A stretch of 64,000 bases of DNA from Rikenellaceae bacterium (GCA_015059845.1 SUZR01000004.1:67156-131155), one strand, 5' to 3'. Counted from the stretch's first letter, positions 33,912 to 43,350 are shown. The notes: a model not told the origin generated them from the sequence alone. A program made the numbers and translations.

Positions 33912-35900
33912 ATGCTTAATATGGAAGAGGGTAAGGATAAGTTGTACTCAACGGAGGGTACAAACGCAAATGAGGCACCCGCAACATCTGAGTCGCAGGC
34001 CCAGAGTGCCCAGCCGACAGTAGAGGCTACGCCCGCGGAGGCCGTTGCCGAGAGCGCACAGGCGCCCGCAGCACAACAATCACAAACAACATCACAACCA
34101 CCACGCAAAGGCAAAAAGAAGAAGGGACTGACCTTCGGCCAGGCCTTTTTGGCGGCTCTGCTGGCAGTCGTTGTCGGCAGCGTGCTGACCTTTGTATTCT
34201 GGATTGCGCTCTTCTCGGGCATAGGCTCGATGATGGAGCCCAAGGCCACAAGCGTGCCCGCAGAGGCTATTCTGCACATCAACCTCGAGGAGAGCATTCT
34301 GGATGCACCCTCGAAGGACCCGATGGCGAGCATCGACCTTGCAACGTTCCAGCCCATCGCGCAGGTTACGCTTTACGACGCCCTGCGTGCTGTGGAGGCA
34401 GCCGCCACGGACGAGAGAATCAAGGGTATATATCTCAACTTCACGGGTGGCGGTGCGGCCGAGATGACCATCCTGGAGGAGCTGCGCGAGGCTATCAAGG
34501 CCTTCAAGGCGCAGGGTAAGTGGGTTGTGGCCTACAACGAGGTATATTCGCAGGGCGGCTACTACCTCGCATCGGTGGCCGACAAGGTGTATATGCAGCC
34601 CGAGGGTACGTTCGACTGGTCGGGATTGGCGATGAACACCATCTTCTTCAAGGGCTTGATTGATAAGCTCGGCGTGCAGGTCGATATCCTGCGCCCCACG
34701 GCTTGTAAATATAAGAGTGCCGTAGAGCCATACTTCCTCGACAAGATGTCGGACGCCAACCGCGAGCAGATGCAGCAGCTGGTGGACCAGATGTGGAACG
34801 TTATCGTTGAGGGCGTGTCGGAGTCACGCGGCATCAGCGTGGAGGAGTTGAACCACCTGGCTGACGAGATTAGCGTTGTGCTGCCCACGCAGGCTGTGGA
34901 GCATAAGCTCGTTGACGGCTTGATGTATGCCGACCAGATGGAGGAGCTCTTCAAGAGCGAGTACGGCATCGAGGAGCCTGAGTATATCTCGCTGAGCGAG
35001 TACGCATCGGGCCTTAGCACCGACCCCAAGCGTTTGTCGGCACCCAAGGTGGCTATCGTCTATGCCAACGGTCAGGTGATGGACGGCAGCGGTACGGATG
35101 ACAATATCTACGGCTATACGCTCTCGCAGACGCTGCGCGAGGTGGCTGAGGATGATGATATCAAGTCGGTTGTTCTGCGTGTGAACTCACCCGGAGGCAG
35201 CGCCCTGGCGTCGGACCTCATCTGGCGTGAGATGGAGAACCTGAAGGCTAAGAAGCCCGTGATTGTGTCTATGGGCGCGTATGCCGCATCGGGCGGTTAC
35301 TATATCTCGGCACCTGCGGATGCTATCGTGGCAGACCGCACGACGCTGACCGGCTCGATTGGTGTGTTTGGTATGTTGCCCAGCTTCGGCAAGGCACTCA
35401 AGGATAAGGTGGGCGTAACGGTTGATGGCGTTTCGTCTAACAAGAACGCAGGTATGGGTACAGGCTTCACGCCTCTCAACAGCACCCAGCACCGCGCCAT
35501 TATGCAGAGCGTGGACCGCGTATATACCCGCTTTACGTCGCTTGTGGCTGAGGGTCGTAACCTCACCATCGAGCGCGTGCTGGAGATTGCCGAGGGTCGC
35601 GTGTGGAGTGGCGAGCAGGCACAGAAGATTGGCCTGGTGGATACGTGTGGCGGTCTGACGGCTGCGCTGGCTATCGCGGTGGATAAGGCCGAGTTGGGCG
35701 ATAACTTCCAGATTGTGGAGGTTGAGGACGAGCTGACAGGCTTTATGGCTATCCTTAACTCGCTTAACGTGAGCGTGCGCCAGCAGCTCACCTCACGCTC
35801 GGAGCTTGGCGAGCTGTATGCCGAGTATAAGCGTCTGGAGGAGATGATTGGCAAGGAGGGTGTGTATGCTCTCTGCCCCTACATCTTCAACATTGAGTAA
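33912..35900 (+). CDS. sppA: Signal peptide peptidase SppA, 67K type
   Basis: About 662 residues. The N-terminal ~80 residues are Glu/Ala/Gln-rich and cytoplasmic, then KKKGLTFGQAFLAALLAVVV starts a single membrane anchor. Two tandem S49 domains follow. The first carries the general-base lysine in CKYKSAVEPYF. The second carries the nucleophile serine in MGAYAASGGYYIS and the VNSPGGSALASDLIW loop. SppA clips leftover signal peptides in the membrane. Start: the upstream frame begins with GTG; ATG 33912 or 33921 is preferred. The long disordered N-terminus is unusual against the usual ~20 residues. Confidence 0.9.
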   Translation: MLNMEEGKDKLYSTEGTNANEAPATSESQAQSAQPTVEATPAEAVAESAQAPAAQQSQTTSQPPRKGKKKKGLTFGQAFLAALLAVVVGSVLTFVFWIALFSGIGSMMEPKATSVPAEAILHINLEESILDAPSKDPMASIDLATFQPIAQVTLYDALRAVEAAATDERIKGIYLNFTGGGAAEMTILEELREAIKAFKAQGKWVVAYNEVYSQGGYYLASVADKVYMQPEGTFDWSGLAMNTIFFKGLIDKLGVQVDILRPTACKYKSAVEPYFLDKMSDANREQMQQLVDQMWNVIVEGVSESRGISVEELNHLADEISVVLPTQAVEHKLVDGLMYADQMEELFKSEYGIEEPEYISLSEYASGLSTDPKRLSAPKVAIVYANGQVMDGSGTDDNIYGYTLSQTLREVAEDDDIKSVVLRVNSPGGSALASDLIWREMENLKAKKPVIVSMGAYAASGGYYISAPADAIVADRTTLTGSIGVFGMLPSFGKALKDKVGVTVDGVSSNKNAGMGTGFTPLNSTQHRAIMQSVDRVYTRFTSLVAEGRNLTIERVLEIAEGRVWSGEQAQKIGLVDTCGGLTAALAIAVDKAELGDNFQIVEVEDELTGFMAILNSLNVSVRQQLTSRSELGELYAEYKRLEEMIGKEGVYALCPYIFNIE

Positions 35901-36120
35901 TCCCCTGCGGGGAAAAGATAAAAGCAATGCCGCCTCGGGTTTGTTTTTTGGGCGAGGCAGGATTGTTTGACTACGTTTATTTATTGTGAATAGTTTATTT
36001 CGCTCGGACGAAGACTATTATAAAAAACCTAAACCTATTAAGCATTAAATGAACAGAGGAAGGGTACTGCCGCGATGGTAGTGCCCTTTTTTTTGTCGTC
36101 TTCCTTATTGGCGTTTTGGT
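35901..36120. terminator. Terminator cluster after sppA
   Basis: Three stem-loops: CCCCTGCGGGG at about 35904-35914, GCCTCG...CGAGGC at about 35931-35960, and GGGTACTGCC-GCGAT-GGTAGTGCCC with T8 (36062-36094). No gene is seen here. The third has all features of an intrinsic terminator. Confidence 0.55.
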
Positions 36121-36545
36121 GTATAACGGGAATGTCATTTGCTGCCGAAGGCAAACCCTGCGGCCGCTGGCCGCATCTGCAACTCTGACCCTCCCCTAAA
36201 TCCCCTCCTCGGGAGGGGACTTTGGTCGCTTATGCTCCGAAGGTTGCAGATTGGTTGCATATAATACAGTCGCATTGGTGTTTTGGTGTATAACGGGAAT
36301 GTCATTTGCTGCTGACGGCAACCCTTGCGGCCGCTGGCCGCATCTGCAACTCTGACCCACCCCTAAATCCCCTCCTCGGGAGGGGACTTCGGTCGCTTAC
36401 GCTCCGAGGGTTGCAGGTTGGTATGCATATAATACAGTCGCATTGGTGTTTTTGAGTATAACGGGAATGTTATTTGCTGCTGACGGCAAACCTTGCGGCC
36501 GCTGGAGCTCCGCGGGTTGCAGATTGGTATGTATAAGTATAATGA
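36121..36545. repeat. Three tandem copies of a ~168-bp repeat
   Basis: Copies start with GTATAACGGGAATGT at 36121, 36288 and 36456 (periods 167 and 168). Each includes a TTTGCTGC word, a GCGGCCGC-TGGCCGC palindrome, CTGACCC, TCCCCTCC-TCGG-GAGGGGA stem and GTTGCAG. The third copy lacks the middle ~80 bp. A related copy lies inverted at 54155-54290. The stems would form strong hairpins. No coding capacity is credible. Confidence 0.75.
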
Positions 36546-36583
36546 TGTCGCGATGGTAGTACTTTTTTTTCAATAAAAATCAT

Positions 36584-36591
36584 TAATTTTG
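36584..36591 (+). promoter_or_regulatory. -7 promoter element for DUF4886 gene
   Basis: TAATTTTG, 18 bp before ATG 36610. It overlaps the alternative TTG start at 36589 and so favours 36610. Confidence 0.55.
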
Positions 36592-36609
36592 TGGAAAACC
36601 TTGAAAGCT

Positions 36610-37404
36610 ATGAAACGAATTATTCTATTACTTCTTTTGTTGTTGCCGTTCGGGGTGGCGGCGCAGCAGTCGAAAACAGCACCCAAGCCTAAGCAGGATT
36701 CGCTGCGGTTGTTATTCATCGGAAACAGCTACACATACTACAACGACCTGCCGCAGATGGTTTATGAGATAGCCAAGACGCAGAAGAAAAAGCTCGCCGT
36801 GCGCAGCATAACAAAAGGCGGAGAGCGTCTGCGCGGCCACCTCAAGAATGAGAAGCTACGCAAGGCGTTGACCGAGGAGAAGTGGGATTTTGTGGTGTTG
36901 CAGGAGCAGAGCAGCGACCCCGCACGCCCCACAGAGAGCGTAATTGCGAACATCTACCCTGCGGCGCGTGAGCTGGACAGTCTTATTCACGTGGGCTCGC
37001 CCGAGGCCAAGACCGTATTTTATATGACGTGGGGACACAAGTACGGCTCGACACACAAGATTGAGAACTACCCGCTGGTTTATACCTACGAGGGTATGCA
37101 GGAGCGCATCAAGACCACCTATCTGGAGATGACCTATCGCAACAACGCAACGTGTGCGCCCGTAGGTATGGCGTGGCAGCGCGTGCGTGAGGAGCGTGCA
37201 GATTATCAGCTCTACAATCAGGACCTCTCGCACCCCTCGCCATTGGGAACATATCTGGCGGCGAATGTGATTTACACCACCCTCTTCCCTGCGCAGTATC
37301 AGACATCGTACACGGCAGGATTCACAGCCGAGCAAGCAGAGTATATTCAGCAGGCGGCGCAGAAAACGGTACTGGAGAATAAGGAGGTGATAAATTTGAA
37401 ATAG
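36610..37404 (+). CDS. DUF4886 exported SGNH-hydrolase-like protein
   Basis: About 264 residues. A Sec signal peptide (MKRIILLLLLLLPFGVAAQ) is followed by the SGNH block I LLFIGNSYTYYNDL (Ser nucleophile in GNS), a middle WDFVVLQEQSSDP and the C-terminal DLSHPSPLGTYLAANVIY, whose D-x-x-H gives the Asp-His of the triad. DUF4886 proteins of Bacteroidales are probably secreted esterases acting on acylated glycans. The substrate is unknown. It is convergent with the DUF4091 gene; a strong terminator lies between. Confidence 0.8.
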   Translation: MKRIILLLLLLLPFGVAAQQSKTAPKPKQDSLRLLFIGNSYTYYNDLPQMVYEIAKTQKKKLAVRSITKGGERLRGHLKNEKLRKALTEEKWDFVVLQEQSSDPARPTESVIANIYPAARELDSLIHVGSPEAKTVFYMTWGHKYGSTHKIENYPLVYTYEGMQERIKTTYLEMTYRNNATCAPVGMAWQRVREERADYQLYNQDLSHPSPLGTYLAANVIYTTLFPAQYQTSYTAGFTAEQAEYIQQAAQKTVLENKEVINLK

Positions 37405-37424
37405 AATAAAATAATCATACAAAA

Positions 37425-37457
37425 AAAGGGTGTCCTTTTCGGGACACCCTTTTTTAT
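37425..37457. terminator. Bidirectional terminator between DUF4886 and DUF4091 genes
   Basis: AAAGGGTGTCC-TTTTC-GGGACACCCTTT with A and T runs on the two sides, sited between convergent genes. Confidence 0.8.
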
Positions 37458-37465
37458 TTCTATTA

Positions 37466-37590
37466 CCAAGAAATTGTATAACAAGAGCTGATTCAAGGCT
37501 TGCGAAGCCCGAAAAACCGCAGTTTACTAAAGCGTAAATGAGGATTTTGAGGGCGAGCGTAACGCAGAAGCAGCCTTGTTTGACGATTTC
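37466..37590. repeat. Palindromic element (about 125 bp) adjoining DUF4091 gene stop
   Basis: Terminal arms AAGAAATTGTATAACAAGAG and the complement of GCCTTGTTTGACGATTTCTT pair. The centre is unlike the guaB/pgk elements, but the architecture and position directly against the stop codon at 37591 are the same. Confidence 0.55.
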
Positions 37591-39327
37591 TTACTTGCGA
37601 GCAGCCTCGTTGAGTGCGGCCTGAGCCTCCTTCATAATCTTCTTCCAAGGCTGGTTGTAGTCGGTAATCTCGGTGTTGCGAATCTTCTCCAACACAGCAT
37701 CTACGCCACTCATATCAACACCTGCGGCACGCAAGGCGCGAATCTTCTCTGTAACCTCGATACCGTCAATCAGACGCTCGAAGCGGATAGAAGAGCGGTT
37801 GTAGGGATATACAACGTATGTATCGCCCGACATCCAGTTGCCGTAGCGTGAGTCGTACTGAGGATTCTCAGCCCAAGAGTTATAAGCCCAACGCAACATA
37901 CCGTCGTAGTCGTGTGCGATGTTCTTCCAACCCAACAGCTCAGCCTCGTAGGGCTGCGATGTGGTGAAGGTGTTGGGATACATCGGGCTGCAGCAAACGT
38001 AGAATGTAGTTGTGTAACCCTGCGCACGACGCATAGCGATATCCTCGGGTGTTACGGTCTGGTGACGCATAGCGGCACATACATCGCGCATCATAGTGAA
38101 CTTCTCGTATGAACGGTGGTTGTCGGCCAACGCAAAGCCCATCTCGGGAGCGTAGTCCATCAAAACCTTAGCTGCGGCCTGCATAGCCTCGGGTGAACGC
38201 TCATCCATAGCGATGTTGGTAATCTCCAGCCAACCCTTCTGCTGAAGGTGCTTCTTGAAGTCGATAAGGAAAGGCTTCCAGATTACGGGGAAGATAGGTG
38301 TGCCGGGCTCAGCCTTGATGGTTACCATCTCGCCCTTAGCCTCGTCCATATACTCCAACTCGCAGTTCCAGGGCACCATAGAGTAGCAGTTGATGTACTT
38401 GTTGATACCGAGGTCGAGCATAAACTGTACCCAGCGGTCGAAGACAGCGTAGTCGTAGCTCCAAGAGCCATCCTTATGCTTTGTCCACTTAATCATAGGC
38501 TCATAAGCGTCGTAGCACTGGTGGTTCCAGGGATCCTTGTTGAGCGTAGCGGTGATAACCTTCTGGCCTGCATTTGCCAAGCGCTGCATAACGGGCTTCA
38601 TAGCCTCGAAGTGAGCGTCGCTCCACAACTCCACGCCGTGTGTGCGAGCCACAGAGGTGGGGTGCTGCCACAAGTCGAGGTGGAATGACCACTCCTTAGG
38701 CTGCTTCAGGGTCTGGTCCAGAACCTCAACCTCCAGCGGGAGCTTAACCTTACCGAAGCCGTTGTGGCTAACGGTAACCTCCGACTTATAAACGCCTGCA
38801 GCGGCGTCGCTGGGAATAGCCAAGCTAACCCATACGGGGCGTGTCTGGCGTGCTGCCATATCGAAGCGAGAGAGTGTGTCGAGCATATCGGGAGCGATAA
38901 CCTCGGGGCCACCCTTCTTGAACTTGTAGAGCTGCTCGTCAGCCAACGTGTAACGCACGAAGTGAGTCTCGGCGATAGATGCGGGCATTACGGCCGCCTC
39001 ACCCTTGAACTCGCCCACCTTGCACTCCACGCCGTTGATGTCGGCAGCGCTCCACAATACGATTTGAGCCGATGCACGCTCGCCCTTCCATACGATGAGC
39101 TTGAAGGCGTCGTGAGTCTTCTCGGGAACGATGCTACGTGCATACTGCGAATCGGGGCAACCCCACGCAGCGTTGAGCTTTGTGCTTACGCCATCCCACG
39201 CAGCCTGCTGCTCAGCCGTAAGAGCTACGGGGTCGTCAGCCTCGGCGAAGGTCTCGACGGGCACATAATTGCCACCGCAAGCTGTCATTGCTGCAGCAGC
39301 CAACAAAGTGTAAAAAAATTTCTTCAT
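37591..39327 (-). CDS. DUF4091 lipoprotein, glycoside-hydrolase-like
   Basis: A 578-residue lipoprotein with signal MKKFFYTLLAAAAMTAC and Cys at 17. An N-terminal beta-sandwich (~20-200) precedes a TIM-barrel-like region (ALADNHRSYEKF, TTTFYVCCSPMYPNTF), and the DUF4091 end reads SGDTYVVYPYNRSSIRFERL. Acidic candidates lie in NIAMDERSPEAM and WAENPQYD. Family members sit in polysaccharide-use loci and look like retaining glycosidases without proven activity. Here it is alone, without SusC/D partners. A TATATTTG -7 (39378-39385) lies upstream. Confidence 0.75.
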   Translation of the reverse strand: MKKFFYTLLAAAAMTACGGNYVPVETFAEADDPVALTAEQQAAWDGVSTKLNAAWGCPDSQYARSIVPEKTHDAFKLIVWKGERASAQIVLWSAADINGVECKVGEFKGEAAVMPASIAETHFVRYTLADEQLYKFKKGGPEVIAPDMLDTLSRFDMAARQTRPVWVSLAIPSDAAAGVYKSEVTVSHNGFGKVKLPLEVEVLDQTLKQPKEWSFHLDLWQHPTSVARTHGVELWSDAHFEAMKPVMQRLANAGQKVITATLNKDPWNHQCYDAYEPMIKWTKHKDGSWSYDYAVFDRWVQFMLDLGINKYINCYSMVPWNCELEYMDEAKGEMVTIKAEPGTPIFPVIWKPFLIDFKKHLQQKGWLEITNIAMDERSPEAMQAAAKVLMDYAPEMGFALADNHRSYEKFTMMRDVCAAMRHQTVTPEDIAMRRAQGYTTTFYVCCSPMYPNTFTTSQPYEAELLGWKNIAHDYDGMLRWAYNSWAENPQYDSRYGNWMSGDTYVVYPYNRSSIRFERLIDGIEVTEKIRALRAAGVDMSGVDAVLEKIRNTEITDYNQPWKKIMKEAQAALNEAARK

Positions 39328-39377
39328 AAGAGTAGTGGTTTTATGTATAAATTTTTTGATATTCTCTCACCAATAGG

Positions 39378-39385
39378 CAAATATA
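39378..39385 (-). promoter_or_regulatory. -7 promoter element for DUF4091 gene
   Basis: TATATTTG on the minus strand, about 50 bp before the ATG at 39327. Confidence 0.5.
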
Positions 39386-39438
39386 CGCAAAATATTAATT
39401 AGCACTCTCGGAATAGCTGTTTTTTTCATTAATATTTG

Positions 39439-39446
39439 TATCTTTG
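39439..39446 (+). promoter_or_regulatory. -7 promoter element for FNT gene
   Basis: TATCTTTG, 43 bp before ATG 39490. It lies in a stretch shared divergently with the DUF4091 promoter. Confidence 0.5.
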
Positions 39447-39489
39447 AACCATATTGCCGCCTTATGCGGGCGGCCACAAACCCAAACAG

Positions 39490-40083
39490 ATGAAAAAAGA
39501 ACTCGTAAACACCTTTTCGCTCGCCACGCTGGCGGGCATAATGATTGGCTTCGGCGGAGTAATTTACCTTATGTGTGCAAACAAGATGGTGGGGGCATTG
39601 CTCTTCTCCTTCGGGCTGCTAACCATTGTATGTCAGGGCTTTGCGCTCTACACGGGACGTATCGGATATTTCCGCCAGTATGGCCTGATGAGTATTCTCG
39701 TAACCATTGCGGGCAACTTCCTCGGCACGTGGGCCGTGGCCAAAGGCTTTGCCCTCACGCGTCACACGGTGGATATTGCCTCGGTTGTTGCGCCCAAGTT
39801 GCAGGACTCGTCGCTGAGCGTGCTGCTGCTCTCGATAGGTTGCGGCGCAATGATGTATCTGGCCGTGGACTCATACCGCAAGTCGAAGTCGTGGCTGTTT
39901 GTGATTATGCCCATCGTAATATTCATCCTCTCGGGCTTCGAGCACTCCATCGCCAATATGTTCTACATCTCGCTGGCGGGTGAGTGGGGCTGGGAGGCTC
40001 TGCGCATTACGGCAATAGCCATCGTCGGCAACGGCATAGGCAGCTGGCTGCTGAATGCAAGTAATTTTACTTTTAAGGATTAA
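39490..40083 (+). CDS. Compact formate/nitrite transporter (FNT) family channel
   Basis: A 197-residue protein with six membrane helices. FNT landmarks are present: the AGNFLGTW half-helix break, the central FILSGFEHSIANMFYI with the selectivity His, and GNGIGSWLLN near the end. The usual length is ~260-290, so loops and termini are trimmed. FNT pentamers move formate, nitrite or lactate. ATG 39490 is chosen: the longer frame adds 12 residues without a promoter in place. It is followed by 9-bp array E and guaB on the same strand. The exact anion cannot be told. Confidence 0.75.
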   Translation: MKKELVNTFSLATLAGIMIGFGGVIYLMCANKMVGALLFSFGLLTIVCQGFALYTGRIGYFRQYGLMSILVTIAGNFLGTWAVAKGFALTRHTVDIASVVAPKLQDSSLSVLLLSIGCGAMMYLAVDSYRKSKSWLFVIMPIVIFILSGFEHSIANMFYISLAGEWGWEALRITAIAIVGNGIGSWLLNASNFTFKD

Positions 40084-40088
40084 AAAAG

Positions 40089-40169
40089 ATAGGTGTTATA
40101 GGTGTTATAAGTGTTATAGGTCAGCGCTGTAAAACGTATAACACCTATAATTCCTATAACACTTATAGC
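40089..40169. repeat. 9-bp unit array E, inverted pair
   Basis: Direct TTATAGGTG/TTATAAGTG words face inverted CACCTATAA, TTCCTATAA and CACTTATAG words across a ~16-bp loop (TCAGCGCTGTAAAACG). Arms are about 30 bp. It separates the FNT gene from guaB. Confidence 0.8.
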
Positions 40170-40253
40170 TTCACTAAACTCACACACCACATTTTTTTGC
40201 AGGTGGAGTGAATATTTTTGCTTTTTGGATTTTGCAGTTTGAATTCTAATGCG

Positions 40254-40261
40254 TAACTTTG
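40254..40261 (+). promoter_or_regulatory. -7 promoter element for guaB
   Basis: TAACTTTG lies inside the upstream in-frame extension and 23 bp before ATG 40285, which sets the start. Confidence 0.6.
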
Positions 40262-40284
40262 TGCGCAACAAAAACCCAAGATAT

Positions 40285-41757
40285 ATGTCGTTCATAGATG
40301 AAAGGGTACAGTCGATGGGCCTCACGTTCGATGATGTGTTGCTCGTACCCGCCTACTCAGAAGTGTTGCCGCGTACAGTTTCTACGGAAACACGTTTTTC
40401 GCGTAATATCAAATTGAACATACCTATTGTGTCTGCCGCTATGGATACCGTAACGGAAGCTAAGCTCGCTATCGCGCTTGCGCGTGAGGGTGGTATTGGC
40501 GTTATTCATAAGAATATGTCTATCGCCGAGCAGGCTGCCCACGTGCGTCGTGTGAAGCGTGCCGAGAGCGGTATGATTTATGACCCCATCACCATCACCA
40601 AGGAGCAGACCGTAGGCGATGCGTTGCAGCTTATGCACGACAACAAGATTGGTGGTATTCCCGTCGTTGACGACAACTCAATGCTCATCGGTATCGTCAC
40701 AAACCGTGACCTGCGCTTCCAGCGCGATATGAGCCGCAAGATTGAGGAGGTGATGACCAAGGAGAACATCATCACCACGCACTCAACCGAGCTGGAGAAG
40801 GCTTCGGAGATTCTGCTCTCAAACAAGATTGAGAAGCTCCCCGTTGTTGACGACCACGGACGTCTGATTGGACTTATCACATATAAAGATATAACTAAGG
40901 TGCAGGACCACCCCAACGCTTGCAAGGACTCGAAGGGTCGTCTGCGTGTAGCAGCTGGTGTAGGCGTTACACCCGACTCGCTGGAGCGCGTGAAGGCTCT
41001 TATGGCCGAGGGTGTGGATGCTGTGGTGCTGGACTCAGCGCACGGTCACTCGAAGAACATCGTCACGATGCTTCGCAACATCAAGAGCCAATTCCCCGAG
41101 CTGGACGTAGTGGTTGGTAACATCGCTACGGGCGAGGCGGCAAAGTACCTGGTGGAGAATGGTGCTGATGGCGTGAAGGTGGGTATCGGTCCCGGCTCAA
41201 TATGTACAACACGTATCATCGCAGGTGTGGGCGTACCTCAGCTGACGGCTATCTACGACTGCGCATCGGCTATCAAGGGTTCGGGCGTGCCCGTAATCGC
41301 TGACGGTGGATTGCGTTACTCGGGCGACTGCGTGAAGGCACTGGCTGCCGGCGGCGACTGCGTGATGGTCGGCTCAATGTTCGCAGGTACGGAGGAGTCA
41401 CCCGGTGAGACCATCATCTACAACGGACGTAAGTTCAAGGCATATCGCGGTATGGGTTCTATCGACGCGATGAAGGCCGGCTCAAGCGACCGTTACTTCC
41501 AGGGTGGCGAGAAGAACGATATGAAGCTCGTACCCGAGGGTATCGTTGGCCGCGTGCCGTTCAAGGGCTCACTCAACGAGACCGTATATCAGCTGGTGGG
41601 TGGTATCCGCGCAGGTATGGGTTACTGCGGCGCACAGAACATCCCCACACTGCAGAAGGCTAAGTTTGTTCGTATCACCTCAAACGGTGTGGTTGAGAAC
41701 CACCCGCACGATATTACAATCACACGCGAGACTCCTAACTACTCTCGCGGAGAGTAA
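40285..41757 (+). CDS. guaB: Inosine-5'-monophosphate dehydrogenase
   Basis: A 490-residue enzyme that oxidises IMP to XMP with NAD+, the first dedicated step of GMP synthesis. The barrel starts [17 protein letters not shown]. Two CBS domains interrupt it (residues ~95-210, [20 protein letters not shown] and [18 protein letters not shown]). The catalytic Cys is in [15 protein letters not shown]. The flap has the [10 protein letters not shown] and [10 protein letters not shown] segments. Start ATG 40285 (MSFIDER) is fixed by the promoter. Codon use is that of a well-expressed gene. A terminator and a palindromic element follow, then guaA. Confidence 0.96.
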   Translation: MSFIDERVQSMGLTFDDVLLVPAYSEVLPRTVSTETRFSRNIKLNIPIVSAAMDTVTEAKLAIALAREGGIGVIHKNMSIAEQAAHVRRVKRAESGMIYDPITITKEQTVGDALQLMHDNKIGGIPVVDDNSMLIGIVTNRDLRFQRDMSRKIEEVMTKENIITTHSTELEKASEILLSNKIEKLPVVDDHGRLIGLITYKDITKVQDHPNACKDSKGRLRVAAGVGVTPDSLERVKALMAEGVDAVVLDSAHGHSKNIVTMLRNIKSQFPELDVVVGNIATGEAAKYLVENGADGVKVGIGPGSICTTRIIAGVGVPQLTAIYDCASAIKGSGVPVIADGGLRYSGDCVKALAAGGDCVMVGSMFAGTEESPGETIIYNGRKFKAYRGMGSIDAMKAGSSDRYFQGGEKNDMKLVPEGIVGRVPFKGSLNETVYQLVGGIRAGMGYCGAQNIPTLQKAKFVRITSNGVVENHPHDITITRETPNYSRGE

Positions 41758-41764
41758 ACTACAA

Positions 41765-41804
41765 GGGCTCGCCACGCTATTTGACGCGGGCGAGCCTTTT
41801 TGAT
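41765..41804 (+). terminator. Intrinsic terminator of guaB
   Basis: GGGCTCGCC and GGGCGAGCC pair around a ~14-base loop and a T run follows. Confidence 0.75.
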
Positions 41805-41805
41805 G

Positions 41806-41940
41806 TAGAAGTTCTCTAATAAGGCTCTTTTGGCATCTGCCTCGCCCTCGGGTTGCTCACATCCGCACAGTATGCTCCGCACCCTCGGACTTCGAGCAGC
41901 TTCAAAATAGCTCTTACTATATAACTTCTAGAATAGAATA
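41806..41940. repeat. Palindromic element (about 130 bp) between guaB and guaA
   Basis: Terminal arms GAAGTTCTCTAATAAGGCTC and the complement of AGCTCTTACTATATAACTTC pair. The core has GGCATCTGCCTCGCCCTCGG, GCTCACAT, GTATGCTCCGC and GGACTTCGAGCAGCTTCAAA. The pgk and prfA elements share these words in the same order. Confidence 0.7.
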
Positions 41941-41978
41941 GTTATTTGGAAAGAAGAATTCAAAATTATATTACGACA

Positions 41979-43286
41979 ATGAAACAGGATATGATTGTTA
42001 TTTTGGACTTGGGTAGCCACGAGAATACCGTGCTGGCCCGAGCCATTCGTGCGTTAGGAGTGTATAGTGAGATTTATCCGCACGACATTACAGCCGCAGA
42101 GCTGAAGGCTCTGCCCGGCGTGAAGGGTGTTATCATCAACGGTGGCCCTAACAATGTTATCGACGGCGTGGAGATTGACGTGCTGCCCGAGATTTACGAG
42201 GCAGGTCTGCCCGTAATCGCAGCAGGTCACGCAAAGGCGTTGTGCGAGGTGAAGCTCGAGCAGTTCACCGACGACGAGGAGGCTATCAAGGCGGCCGTTA
42301 AGTCGTTCGTATTTGACGTATGCAAGGCTGAGGCCAACTGGAATATGAAGAACTTTGTTGCCGACCAGGTGGAGCTTATCCGCCAGCAGGTGGGCGACAA
42401 GAAGGTGCTTTTGGCCCTGTCAGGAGGTGTGGATTCATCTGTTGTGGCAGCATTGCTGTTGAAGGCTATCGGCGACAACTTGGTATGTGTACACGTAAAT
42501 CACGGCTTGATGCGTAAGGGCGAGTCGGAGGCTGTTGTTGAGGTCTTCGGCAAGCAGCTCTGCGCAAACCTTGTATATGTTGACGCTACGGAGCGCTTCC
42601 TCACAAAGCTCGAGGGCGTTGAGGACCCCGAGCAGAAGCGTAAGATTATCGGTGGCGAGTTCATCCGCGTATTTGAGGAGGAGGCACGTAAGTTGGACGG
42701 CATCGACTTCCTCGGTCAGGGTACAATCTATCCCGACATCGTGGAGAGCGGTACAAAGACTGCGAAGATGGTGAAGTCGCACCACAATGTGGGTGGTCTG
42801 CCCGAGGATTTGCAGTTCGCACTGGTTGAGCCTTTGAAGCAGCTCTTCAAGGACGAGGTGCGCGCCTGCGGTGTGGAGCTCGGCTTGCCCTACGAGATGG
42901 TTTACCGTCAGCCCTTCCCCGGCCCCGGCTTGGGTGTTCGTTGCTTGGGCGCTATCACACGCGACCGTTTGGAGGCTGTGCGCGAGAGTGACGCAATCCT
43001 TCGTGAGGAGTTCGCAAAGGCTGGCCTGGATAAGAAGGTATGGCAGTACTTTACCGTTGTGCCCGACTTTAAGTCGGTAGGTGTGCGCAACAACGCCCGC
43101 TCATACGACTGGCCCGTAATCATCCGCGCGGTGAATACTATCGACGCGATGACGGCAACCATCGAGCATATCGACTGGGAGATTCTGGACAAGATTACCA
43201 AGCGTATCCTTGACGAGGTGCCCACCGTTAACCGCGTATGCTACGATATGTCACCAAAGCCATCGGCAACTATCGAGTGGGAGTAA
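41979..43286 (+). CDS. guaA: GMP synthase with degenerate glutaminase domain
   Basis: A 435-residue enzyme for XMP amination to GMP. The ATP-pyrophosphatase half is normal: P-loop SGGVDSS (148-154), KIIGGEFIRVFEEEA, QGTIYPDIVESG, KSHHNVGGLPED, the PFPGPGL motif and the end KPSATIEWE. The N-terminal glutaminase half is only ~115 residues against ~190-200. The nucleophile region, normally GICYGMQ, reads AAGHAKAL (81-88), and the His/Glu part (usually Q.HPE) is missing. The enzyme should therefore depend on free ammonia or a separate glutaminase. ATG 41979 is chosen as the upstream frame starts with TTG. The last four codons double as an integration site. Confidence 0.9.
   Translation: MKQDMIVILDLGSHENTVLARAIRALGVYSEIYPHDITAAELKALPGVKGVIINGGPNNVIDGVEIDVLPEIYEAGLPVIAAGHAKALCEVKLEQFTDDEEAIKAAVKSFVFDVCKAEANWNMKNFVADQVELIRQQVGDKKVLLALSGGVDSSVVAALLLKAIGDNLVCVHVNHGLMRKGESEAVVEVFGKQLCANLVYVDATERFLTKLEGVEDPEQKRKIIGGEFIRVFEEEARKLDGIDFLGQGTIYPDIVESGTKTAKMVKSHHNVGGLPEDLQFALVEPLKQLFKDEVRACGVELGLPYEMVYRQPFPGPGLGVRCLGAITRDRLEAVRESDAILREEFAKAGLDKKVWQYFTVVPDFKSVGVRNNARSYDWPVIIRAVNTIDAMTATIEHIDWEILDKITKRILDEVPTVNRVCYDMSPKPSATIEWE
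43272..43285 (+). repeat. attL, 14-bp direct repeat in guaA 3' end
   Basis: ATCGAGTGGGAGTA encodes Ile-Glu-Trp-Glu and two bases of the guaA stop. The identical 14 bp recur at 51465-51478. Integration here leaves guaA intact. Confidence 0.8.
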
Positions 43287-43350
43287 AATACAACCCTTTT
43301 TAAGGGGTTTTGAGATAGCCATCACTTCGAGTAAGTGGTGGCTATTTTAT
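43287..43350 (+). terminator. Element-supplied terminators after guaA
   Basis: ACCC...GGGT (about 43294-43309) and ATAGCCATCACTT-CGAG-TAAGTGGTGGCTAT (about 43314-43345) with a T-rich tail. They replace the native guaA terminator moved to 51.5 kb by the insertion. Confidence 0.65.
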
